5,117 nt of DNA. Source: Methanosarcinaceae archaeon. GTDB taxonomy: Archaea > Halobacteriota > Methanosarcinia > Methanosarcinales > Methanosarcinaceae. A program made the position numbers and the translations under genes. The stretch lies in the NCBI GenBank assembly GCA_030609665.1, contig JAUWBW010000147.1, forward strand, positions 1 to 5,117, in the 5' to 3' direction. Each line of letters starts with the position of its first letter. Position 1 is the first letter of the stretch. Below the pieces are notes generated by a model. It saw nothing but the letters and a program-made list of their open reading frames with translations, ran no database searches and was not told the origin of the DNA. Positions 1 through 5,117 of the stretch are shown here, in pieces.

Positions 1-1
1 C

Positions 2-613
2 ATCACTGTTGGCGGTATTGCCGAGCGGGTCATATTCGGACAGTATTTCGGTGTGCTTAAAGCAGAATGGAGTGACATTGAACTTAAATCAATGTTGTTC
101 AGGGTACTGCGACCCGGTGGAATAAGGATATATATTCCAAAGATCCTTGTTACAGGTCCTTACAATGCTGGAAAATCCACTTTTGTACACGCACTGTCTA
201 CACGTGCAGTTTCTGTGGACAGAATTGGAACAACCGTTGCGCTTGACCACGGGCATGTTAATCATAAAGGATTCAGTGCCGATATATTCGGAACTCCGGG
301 GCAGGAAAGATTTGACCCAATTATCAAGATGTTAAGCGGAGAAGCCATGGGGATATTCCTTGTTGTCGATTCCACTAATACAAAGGACTTTGTACGTGCA
401 AAGCAAATGCTTGAGATTACAAAAGCATACGGATTGCCACTTGTTGTTATTGCGAACAAGCAAGATCAAAGTGGTGCGCTTAAACCGGAAGAAATACGAA
501 GTCATTTTACCATACCGGAAAGTGTACAAATACTGCCGGCGATCGCCGACAAAGGTGTTGGAGTGTTTGAAGCTTTTGAAGCTCTTGTGGACAAGATAAC
601 GGAGGTGGCATGA
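2..613 (+). CDS. Small Ras/Arf-like GTPase (COG2229, SRPRB/MglA-like), 5' end cut by window
   Basis: Small GTP-binding protein, probably a cytosolic or membrane-peripheral molecular switch. Counting from a GTG at position 53, the G1 P-loop is GPYNAGKST (residues 35-43), the G2 threonine is in IGTTVALDHG (58-67), G3 is DIFGTPGQERF (77-87) with the catalytic-type Gln84, and G4 is NKQD (135-138). The G5 region (ILPAIADKG) lacks a classic SAK. The FGTPGQERFD signature is typical of the archaeal/bacterial COG2229 GTPases related to SRP receptor beta and MglA. The frame stays open from GTG 53 to the left edge (ITVGGIAERV and onward), and no Shine-Dalgarno precedes GTG 53 or the in-frame ATG at 92, so I infer that the true start is outside the window. 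It ends with TGA one base before the roadblock gene, with which it is probably co-transcribed and functionally paired. The GTPase family is sure; the exact role and the start are not. Confidence 0.85.
   Translation: MTVGGIAERVIFGQYFGVLKAEWSDIELKSMLFRVLRPGGIRIYIPKILVTGPYNAGKSTFVHALSTRAVSVDRIGTTVALDHGHVNHKGFSADIFGTPGQERFDPIIKMLSGEAMGIFLVVDSTNTKDFVRAKQMLEITKAYGLPLVVIANKQDQSGALKPEEIRSHFTIPESVQILPAIADKGVGVFEAFEALVDKITEVA
601..607 (+). promoter_or_regulatory. Strong Shine-Dalgarno site for the roadblock gene
   Basis: GGAGGTG lies inside the last codons of the GTPase gene, 7 bases before ATG 615. It matches the archaeal 16S anti-SD (complement of AGGAGGTGAT) and fixes the start of the roadblock gene at 615, rather than the overlapping out-of-frame ATG at 610. 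Confidence 0.8.
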
Positions 614-614
614 T

Positions 615-980
615 ATGCCTGACACAATCAATATGTTGGATAAGATCCTTGCCGATACAAAAAGGGTCGGTGGTGTGGAAGCATCAGTTATCGCGAGCCG
701 CGATGGTCTGCTAATGGCATCCAATATTCCATCAAGCAGTAGAGCTGAGACATTTGCAGCGATGTCTGCAACCATGCTCGGTGCGGCAGAGACTGCTACT
801 ACCGAACTTGGCAAGGGCATACCTGACAGGGTAATTGTCGAATCCGAACACGGAAAACTCATTGCTACCGGAGCCGGACCAAAAGCATTGCTTATCGTAC
901 TTACAGATCCCAATGCAGGACTTGGTCTTATACTTGTAGAACTTGAAAAGGCCGCTGAGAAGATCAAAAAAATAGTATGA
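615..980 (+). CDS. Roadblock/LC7 domain protein (MglB-like GTPase partner)
   Basis: A 121-residue protein made almost entirely of one roadblock/LC7 domain. The visible order is: an N-terminal helix (residues 3-17, NMLDKILADTKRV), a beta strand and turn, VEASVIASRDGLLMASN (21-37) with the typical RDG turn, a long small-residue-rich helix (44-66, AETFAAMSATMLGAAETATT), paired strands DRVIVESEHGKLIATGAG and ALLIVLTDPNAGLGLILVEL, and a final lysine-rich helix (AAEKIKKIV). Roadblock proteins dimerise through the central helix and strands and commonly bind small GTPases; bacterial MglB is the GAP and localiser of MglA. Its position 1 base behind a COG2229 GTPase strongly suggests the same kind of pair here. 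The start is set by the GGAGGTG site at 601-607. It is intact, of normal family length, and has no signal peptide or membrane segment. The exact process controlled (polarity, motility, trafficking) is unknown. Confidence 0.9.
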   Translation: MPDTINMLDKILADTKRVGGVEASVIASRDGLLMASNIPSSSRAETFAAMSATMLGAAETATTELGKGIPDRVIVESEHGKLIATGAGPKALLIVLTDPNAGLGLILVELEKAAEKIKKIV

Positions 981-1020
981 ATGGGTCGGGTGCAAGGATG
1001 CATTCTCCCATCACTTTTTC
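981..1020 (+). terminator. Hairpin plus T-run terminator after the GTPase-roadblock pair
   Basis: Directly behind the roadblock stop codon, ATGGG (981-985) pairs with CCCAT (1007-1011). An inner stem pairs GGGTGCA (988-994) with TGCATTC (999-1005), using two G-U pairs, around an AGGA loop. The hairpin is followed by CACTTTTTC (1012-1020). The arrangement looks like an intrinsic terminator and separates the GTPase-roadblock module from the next operon. Terminator function is inferred; archaeal termination mainly needs the T-run. Confidence 0.6.
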
Positions 1021-1053
1021 TAAATATAGATTTGAAGATAATTGCTTATAAAT
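1020..1053 (+). promoter_or_regulatory. Candidate TATA elements for the yhbY-glycosylase-TPD operon
   Basis: Two TATA-like boxes lie in the 91-base gap before the yhbY-like gene: TAAATATA (1021-1028) and CTTATAAAT (1045-1053). At the usual archaeal spacing (TATA about 23-30 bases before the transcript start), the first would start transcription near 1051, giving a leader of about 20 bases that keeps a weak SD-like GTGAT (1062-1066). The second would start at or just after the ATG at 1072, meaning a leaderless or unusable start. I favour the first box. Position and AT content are seen; the activity is inferred. Confidence 0.45.
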
Positions 1054-1071
1054 CATTCTGTGTGATGTACA

Positions 1072-1326
1072 ATGGATAAAGATAAATTATACAAACTAAA
1101 ATCAGAAGCTGTTCAATTAAAACCAATAATTAATATCGGAAAGAATGGTCTGACAGATGCTGCCATCGAAGAACTGAAAAAACAAATTAAAGCAAACCGT
1201 CTGGTTAAAGTGAAGATGCTAAAAAGCACAGGCATGGATACTAAAACTCTCGCGCAGCAACTTGCAGACGCCACCAAGACCACATTGATCGAAGTTCGGG
1301 GAAGTACAGTAGTGCTTTACAGATGA
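1072..1326 (+). CDS. yhbY: YhbY-like CRM-domain RNA-binding protein
   Basis: An 84-residue stand-alone CRM (chloroplast RNA splicing and ribosome maturation) domain. It opens with KLYKLKSEAVQLKPIINIGKNG, carrying the conserved GKNG (GxxG) RNA-contact loop at residues 23-26, followed by the helix LTDAAIEELKKQIKANRLVKVKM (27-49) and the closing strand pattern EVRGSTVVLYR (74-84), which matches the family's ...VLYR end. Bacterial YhbY associates with pre-50S particles and assists large-subunit assembly; archaeal single-domain proteins are expected to act on rRNA or other structured RNA. Length is normal for the family. The start is the first in-frame ATG after the promoter-like region, with only a weak SD-like GTGAT 5 bases upstream. 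It probably leads an operon with the glycosylase gene 19 bases downstream. Identity is firm; the archaeal role is by analogy. Confidence 0.92.
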   Translation: MDKDKLYKLKSEAVQLKPIINIGKNGLTDAAIEELKKQIKANRLVKVKMLKSTGMDTKTLAQQLADATKTTLIEVRGSTVVLYR

Positions 1327-1345
1327 AAAAGTTCTCATTTTAAAA

Positions 1346-1975
1346 ATGAAACATACCAACCTCAAACAGATATATACTACTCTTCTTAATGAATTTGGTC
1401 ACCAGGACTGGTGGCCTGCAGATACTCCTTTTGAAGTGGTCATCGGTACCGTTCTTACACAGCAGACCAGATGGACCAATGTTGAACAGGCAATAGCAAA
1501 TCTCAAGGAACACGGATTGCTGGAGCCTGAAACCCTGGCACAAGCCGAGATTGAATTGATCGAAGAACTTGTTCATTGCTGCGGTTTCTATCGGCAAAAA
1601 GCATCCCGCCTGAACAATATTGCAAAATATTTTGCAGACAAAGGTATTGAGAACGTGTTCAGTGTACCTACTGATGAACTCAGGGATGAGATGCTCTCCC
1701 TCAATGGTGTGGGGAATGAGACTGCAGACAGCATAGTGCTTTATGCTGCAAACAAGCCAAAATTCGTGATCGATGCATATACTTCACGCATCATGAACTG
1801 TCTGGGAATTAATGGAAATTATATAAGGTTACAGGAACTCTTTGAACAGGAACTGCCAACAAATGTTGACCTGTATAAAGAATATCATGCGCTGATCGTT
1901 GAATTTGCAAAGACATACTGTGGCAAGAAACGCTGTGGAGAGTGTCTTCTTTTGCCGGATGCTGCGAAAGTGTAA
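1346..1975 (+). CDS. Endonuclease III-related DNA glycosylase (COG2231/MagIII type)
   Basis: A 209-residue HhH-GPD superfamily glycosylase. The family-typical entry segment TPFEVVIGTVLTQQTRW (27-43) resembles the COG2231 group that includes Helicobacter MagIII (3-methyladenine glycosylase). The helix-hairpin-helix is LNGVGNETA (119-127), followed by the catalytic Asp143 in FVIDAYT, 18 residues on, the same spacing as Lys120-Asp138 in E. coli Nth. The Nth lyase lysine is replaced by Glu125, so it should be a monofunctional glycosylase excising damaged, perhaps alkylated, bases. At the C-terminus Cys192, Cys197 and Cys200 form C-x4-C-x2-C, but the expected fourth Fe-S cysteine (position 206) is Ala; the cluster is probably incomplete or absent. 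The ATG at 1346 has no clear SD and follows the yhbY-like gene by 19 bases, so translation may be coupled. Family assignment is strong; substrate is inferred. Confidence 0.88.
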   Translation: MKHTNLKQIYTTLLNEFGHQDWWPADTPFEVVIGTVLTQQTRWTNVEQAIANLKEHGLLEPETLAQAEIELIEELVHCCGFYRQKASRLNNIAKYFADKGIENVFSVPTDELRDEMLSLNGVGNETADSIVLYAANKPKFVIDAYTSRIMNCLGINGNYIRLQELFEQELPTNVDLYKEYHALIVEFAKTYCGKKRCGECLLLPDAAKV

Positions 1976-1978
1976 GTT

Positions 1979-1983
1979 GGAGG
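1979..1983 (+). promoter_or_regulatory. Shine-Dalgarno site that fixes the TPD gene start
   Basis: GGAGG sits just after the glycosylase stop (TAA 1973-1975) and 9 bases before ATG 1993. It supports the ATG at 1993 over the in-frame upstream GTG at 1942, which would overlap the glycosylase gene and has no such site. Confidence 0.75.
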
Positions 1984-1992
1984 CACAGAAAA

Positions 1993-2781
1993 ATGGACAT
2001 TGACACCTACTCAAAAATTCGTGATTCACTTAATTCCTCTGATGATATTGAGCGTATCTCAAAGGATTTCTCCCAGCCTGTCGGCGTGATCTCTGCAATA
2101 CTTTCCCAAAAGATTGTTTCAAATGTGAAAAAGACACACGGCCGCATCAAGAGTAAAAGCAAAAAGCATGCTCTCGAATGGAATAGAGGGGACGCCATTC
2201 TTAATATTGCAACCAAGAACAACATCCCTGCCACGCTAATGGCTTCCATGATACTCAAAGAGATGGGACATTCGAAAAAGTATATCAATGGTATGTTCAA
2301 AGATCCAAACCGCATTCAAACACAACGCCTGAAAGATGAGGTCGTGCAGGCACTAAACTCAGACTATTTCTTCTCCCCCCGGGCTCACCAGATACAAACT
2401 AAAAAAGGAAAAATGGGTGAAAATGTTATTGAAAGATGGCTGGATAACCACAACATTGAGTACCGAAACGAAAATGAGCTTCGTGATAGTGGTGTAACAA
2501 AAACACCGGATTGTGTGCTCGATGAACCCCTGAACATTGATGGCACGGAAGTTTCGTGGATAGAGAGTAAAGCACTTTTTGGGGACGAAGCAGAACACAA
2601 GCATTATTCAAACAAACAATTCAAACACTACGAAAAAGAATTCGGCCCGGGAATGGTGGTTTACTGGTATGGTTATCTGGATTCTATCACTCTGGACGGA
2701 AATCTGATCAAAAACTATGAGTTCTTTGACGGAGTGTCTGATGATGTACAGGCACTTTTGGATTTTGGCTGTTATTGGTAG
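1993..2781 (+). CDS. TPD-domain PD-(D/E)xK nuclease-like protein, CDIN1 (C15orf41) homolog
   Basis: A 262-residue protein related to human CDIN1 (C15orf41), the CDAN1-interacting protein mutated in congenital dyserythropoietic anaemia I. The N-terminal half (about residues 5-125) is helical and basic, with two helix-turn-helix-like stretches (ISKDFSQPVGVISAILSQ; IATKNNIPATLMASMILKEM), fitting DNA binding. The C-terminal half has the PD-(D/E)xK fold pattern: GENVIERWL (142-150, Glu143), the diagnostic TPD in TKTPDCVLDEP (169-179, Asp173), WIESKALFGD (189-198, Glu191 and Lys193 forming E-x-K), Gln209, and VVYWYGYLDSI (222-232). All putative catalytic residues are present, so it may be an active nuclease; family activity is not well established and Holliday-junction-type roles have only been proposed. 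It follows the glycosylase gene by 17 bases and has a good SD, so it is probably the last gene of that operon. The start is ATG 1993. Confidence 0.87.
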   Translation: MDIDTYSKIRDSLNSSDDIERISKDFSQPVGVISAILSQKIVSNVKKTHGRIKSKSKKHALEWNRGDAILNIATKNNIPATLMASMILKEMGHSKKYINGMFKDPNRIQTQRLKDEVVQALNSDYFFSPRAHQIQTKKGKMGENVIERWLDNHNIEYRNENELRDSGVTKTPDCVLDEPLNIDGTEVSWIESKALFGDEAEHKHYSNKQFKHYEKEFGPGMVVYWYGYLDSITLDGNLIKNYEFFDGVSDDVQALLDFGCYW

Positions 2782-2790
2782 TCTTTTTTT
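2782..2790 (+). terminator. T-run terminator after the TPD gene
   Basis: TC followed by seven T residues begins at the first base after the TAG stop. Such oligo-T stretches are sufficient archaeal termination signals, so this is the likely end of the yhbY-glycosylase-TPD transcript and would protect the convergent rad50 gene from read-through. Confidence 0.55.
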
Positions 2791-2795
2791 GAAAG

Positions 2796-2818
2796 TATAT
2801 AATTTATAAAATTATATA
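2796..2818. repeat. Perfect AT-only inverted repeat between convergent genes
   Basis: TATATAATTT (2796-2805) and AAATTATATA (2809-2818) are exact reverse complements around a 3-base ATA spacer. All 23 bases are A or T. It lies between the converging TPD and rad50 genes. It could be part of a two-way termination zone or a protein-binding site, or simply AT-rich intergenic sequence; no function is shown by the sequence itself. Confidence 0.6.
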
Positions 2819-2819
2819 G

Positions 2820-2856
2820 TTCGAGTTATTTCGACCGAAGGGAGAAAATTCTCGAA
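2820..2856 (-). terminator. Possible stem-loop just downstream of rad50
   Basis: TTCGAG (2820-2825) pairs with CTCGAA (2851-2856), with a further short inner stem TTTC/GAAA. On the minus strand this hairpin starts within three bases of the rad50 stop and is followed by the AT-rich stretch containing TTTTAT. It may act as the 3' end or stabilising structure of the rad50 mRNA. There is no long T-run on the minus strand, so the call is tentative. Confidence 0.35.
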
Positions 2857-2858
2857 AC

Positions 2859-5117
2859 TCACATTGCAGATATGTTCGATGTGTTCGTAATTGGATCTTT
2901 CTCAACCACAAAGACATGATCTGCAGAATCGATCAATGATTCGTCATGTGATACTATCAATATCTGTCCGACCCCAATATCGCGCATCATGCCAATGAGT
3001 TCTATCAACTGCTGGACGTGTCCGCGATCCAGGAACATAGTCGGCTCATCCAGTATCAAAGGCGGGAGGGCCGTGCCGCGTGATATGCCACCAACACCGA
3101 GCGATAACAGGCGATAGATTGCACAGCGAAGCACCAAATTGAAGATCGCACGTTCTCCGCCGCTCAAGAGTTTTGGCTCAAGGGTCGTTCCGTCCTTCTC
3201 ATAGACCGTAAGGTTGTATTCAGAATCAAGTTTGATATGGGAATATGCATTATTTGAATACATGAACGAGAACATCTCATTAAGTACCGCATCCAGCGCA
3301 CCAATGTTTCGTGAACGAAGGTCTGCACGTATGCGCATGTACATGTTTTCAAGAGCTTCGGCATCCATGTATGCAGCATGCAGGTAATCCGACTTATTCT
3401 TCAACACCTTCAGGTTATCTTCAAGAGAAGACAGGCGACTGATCTCATTCTCCAGCCGACCAATATCCTTTTGCACCTCGCCTTTTTCGCGGGACAAAAC
3501 CTCGATCTGAACCCCGATGTTCTTATGTGCACTCTCAAACTGCTTACATTTTACTTGCAGGTCTTTAATATCAATAGTGCCCATCTTTTTATCGACTTCC
3601 ACAAGACGTCCTTTGCGCTCGTTTATCTGGCTTTCAAAAAGTCCGATCATGGTCTGGATATCAACGATCTTGCCATCGAGTTGCTTGATGTTATCCTGCA
3701 ACTTGTCAATCTCCAATATATTATCCTGTATCTTTTTGGCAAAACTGAGGGACTCTCTGGCTTTTGAATGTTCGTCTTTTGCAACGATTTCCCCTTCTCT
3801 CAATTCTGTAATTTCTTTGCTAGTTTCATCAATCGCCAGCACAACCTCATCCCTGCGCTCCTCAAATTCGCCGACATTTTTCTCTTCCTCAGCGATCCTT
3901 GCACTATAATCATCAATTAATTTTCCAGAAGTTTCGACCTTGTTGTGAATTAGTTCCATATCCCTGATGCAATCGGCAATCACCTTCGCATGTGTCTTTA
4001 GAGATTTGACACGCTCAAGTTTTTCATCAATTTCAACTTGCTTTGACCTGACACCTGACAATTCATCATCGAACTTTAGTTTTTGTTCTTCGTCACCCGC
4101 AGTTGTTTCCCCTATACTCGAACCTTTCAGATCCTGACCACACGTCGGACACATCCCTTTTGCCAGAAGTCCTTTGCTTTTTTTAATCCTTTTATTGAGT
4201 TCGGCGATCAAAGTTGATATCTCACGTTCCCTGCCATGCAACTTTTTCTGCTGATCAGTCAGTAGTTCCATAATATCATCGATATTATCCAGTTTTTCGA
4301 TCGTGAATCCAAGTTTTTCAACCTCATCAACCGCTGTCTTTCGCTTATAATCCAACTCTTTCAATGAACTTGTCGATCTTTCAATTTCCTGCTGTTTGGA
4401 TTCTATGTCATCTTTGAGTTTCTTAACCGTTTTCTGAATGGTGGAAAGTTGTTTATCCAAATCCATTACAGATTCTCTTCTTTGCGCCGTGCTGTTTTCA
4501 AGCAATTTCCGCTTGTTTTCGATAGTTTTAACATTGTCGCGCGCGCGGCGCTCGTTCTCTTCCATCCCCTCCACCACGGTCTTGATATCGCCGTCGCCGT
4601 CCTCAAACCCAATCTCTTTCTTAAGCGCAGAGGTTTTCTCTTTGATCTGCTGTGTCGTCCTGTTCTTTGACAGTATGTTATTTCGGATCGATTCGATCTC
4701 TTTAAAGGCAGCCGCTTTCTTACCATTGAACTCTGTGATCTGGGAATTGATGGAATCCTTTGTGGCTGAAAGTGCCGAATAATCTGAAATGGTCGTATTC
4801 AACTCATCCATTTTCGACTTTGCAGCATCCTTCTTCTTACCAAGGACATCAATATTTGACTGAATGCGATCAGACCTCTCCCTTGACTGATTCAGTTTAT
4901 CGTGTGGTTTTTCGCTTTCTATCTTCTCGATCTCGGCTCCGACATCCCTGACCTTCCCCTCAACATCCCGCTTAAGTCTCCCAACACCCACGCGCGCGCT
5001 GCCGGCACGCTCGCGGTATTCCTCAAGCCTGCCAAGTTGTAGCAGGTCATCGATCATACGCTGGCGGTCTTTTGGTTTTGCGTTTATCAGCACATCGATC
5101 TCGCCCTGCCTGATATA
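2859..5117 (-). CDS. rad50: DNA double-strand break repair ATPase Rad50, N-terminus cut by window
   Basis: SMC-like ATPase that, with the Mre11 nuclease, tethers and processes double-strand breaks. 752 residues are visible and the frame runs off the right edge. The first visible residues are YIRQGEID (1-8), the Rad50 Q-loop, so Walker A and about 140 residues are missing. Long charged coiled coils follow (about 20-315 and 335-600), split by the zinc hook CPTC (Cys323 and Cys326, bases 4140-4151), which dimerises Rad50 through zinc. The C-terminal ATPase lobe has the signature LSGGERA (651-657, bases 3147-3167), Walker B LILDEP (Asp690, Glu691), the D-loop FLD, and the H-loop ILIVSHDES (His724). 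The two coil arms are close in length (about 315 and 325 residues), as expected. The total would be about 890 residues, like other archaeal Rad50. No frameshift is seen. A GTG at 5093 is internal, not the start. mre11 normally lies upstream and would be outside the window. Confidence 0.97.
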   Translation of the reverse strand, partial: YIRQGEIDVLINAKPKDRQRMIDDLLQLGRLEEYRERAGSARVGVGRLKRDVEGKVRDVGAEIEKIESEKPHDKLNQSRERSDRIQSNIDVLGKKKDAAKSKMDELNTTISDYSALSATKDSINSQITEFNGKKAAAFKEIESIRNNILSKNRTTQQIKEKTSALKKEIGFEDGDGDIKTVVEGMEENERRARDNVKTIENKRKLLENSTAQRRESVMDLDKQLSTIQKTVKKLKDDIESKQQEIERSTSSLKELDYKRKTAVDEVEKLGFTIEKLDNIDDIMELLTDQQKKLHGREREISTLIAELNKRIKKSKGLLAKGMCPTCGQDLKGSSIGETTAGDEEQKLKFDDELSGVRSKQVEIDEKLERVKSLKTHAKVIADCIRDMELIHNKVETSGKLIDDYSARIAEEEKNVGEFEERRDEVVLAIDETSKEITELREGEIVAKDEHSKARESLSFAKKIQDNILEIDKLQDNIKQLDGKIVDIQTMIGLFESQINERKGRLVEVDKKMGTIDIKDLQVKCKQFESAHKNIGVQIEVLSREKGEVQKDIGRLENEISRLSSLEDNLKVLKNKSDYLHAAYMDAEALENMYMRIRADLRSRNIGALDAVLNEMFSFMYSNNAYSHIKLDSEYNLTVYEKDGTTLEPKLLSGGERAIFNLVLRCAIYRLLSLGVGGISRGTALPPLILDEPTMFLDRGHVQQLIELIGMMRDIGVGQILIVSHDESLIDSADHVFVVEKDPITNTSNISAM

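Noticed and set aside
332..1003. A 223-codon open frame on the minus strand across the GTPase and roadblock genes
   Set aside because: It lies antisense to two well-supported genes, its protein is rich in Ser, Ile and Leu in no recognisable domain pattern, and it has no ribosome site. It is a reading-frame shadow.
981..1071. A small RNA or riboswitch in the gap between roadblock and yhbY genes
   Set aside because: The structure is fully explained by a terminator hairpin with a T-run followed by TATA-like sequence; no conserved riboswitch or snoRNA boxes were recognised.
1942..1992. Extension of the TPD gene to an upstream in-frame GTG at 1942
   Set aside because: It would overlap the glycosylase gene by 34 bases, has no SD, and the added 17 residues (Cys/Ser/Trp/Arg mix) do not look like the family. 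ATG 1993 has a GGAGG at the right distance.
3378..3909. Two overlapping plus-strand open frames of about 130 codons inside rad50
   Set aside because: Both are antisense to the highly conserved coiled-coil coding sequence and show Leu/Ser-rich composition typical of the complement of Glu/Lys-rich coil codons.
3400..4980. Repetitive-looking sequence in the middle of the minus-strand gene
   Set aside because: The repetition comes from heptad coiled-coil codons (Glu, Lys, Leu, Ile, Asp), not from DNA repeats or a CRISPR array; no regular spacing or exact repeat units were found.
5091..5093. GTG at 5093 as the rad50 start codon
   Set aside because: The frame continues upstream as YIRQGEID, the conserved Rad50 Q-loop, so this GTG is an internal valine.

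Overview
The window looks like a piece of a euryarchaeal chromosome, most likely from a methanogen of the Methanosarcina group (Methanolobus, Methanococcoides and relatives). This rests on an archaeal Rad50, a COG2229-type Arf/SRPRB-like GTPase beside a roadblock protein, an archaeal single-domain YhbY protein, an archaeal TPD-domain (CDIN1/C15orf41-like) protein, GGAGG Shine-Dalgarno sites and AT-rich TATA-type promoter sequence. The genus is an inference; no rRNA or other phylogenetic marker is present.

Layout. (1) Bases 1-980, plus strand: the 3' part of a small Ras/Arf-like GTPase gene, then one base later a roadblock/LC7 gene with a strong ribosome binding site. The pair is laid out like a two-gene switch module (GTPase plus its regulator, as in MglA/MglB). 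A hairpin followed by a T-run (981-1020) closes it. (2) Bases 1020-2790, plus strand: an apparent three-gene operon with its own promoter: yhbY-like RNA-binding protein (ribosome assembly), an endonuclease III-related DNA glycosylase of the COG2231/MagIII type, and a TPD-domain PD-(D/E)xK nuclease-like protein homologous to human CDIN1. A T7 tract directly after the last stop codon is the probable terminator. (3) Bases 2782-2858: a short convergent intergenic region with a perfect 10-bp-arm AT inverted repeat and a second stem-loop. (4) Bases 2859-5117, minus strand: the C-terminal ~85% of rad50, from the Q-loop to the C-terminus, including the zinc hook. The Walker A N-terminus and the usual partner mre11 lie beyond the right edge.

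The right two thirds is thus rich in DNA-repair genes (glycosylase, putative nuclease, Rad50), with a ribosome-assembly factor leading the plus-strand operon. The points most worth a second look are the glycosylase, which lacks the lyase lysine and has only three of the four Fe-S cysteines while the missing Cys spacing appears in the -1 frame, and the archaeal CDIN1 homolog placed directly behind a base-excision-repair gene and facing rad50. No mobile elements, CRISPR arrays, tRNA or rRNA genes were seen, and no gene-free stretch exceeds 100 bases.
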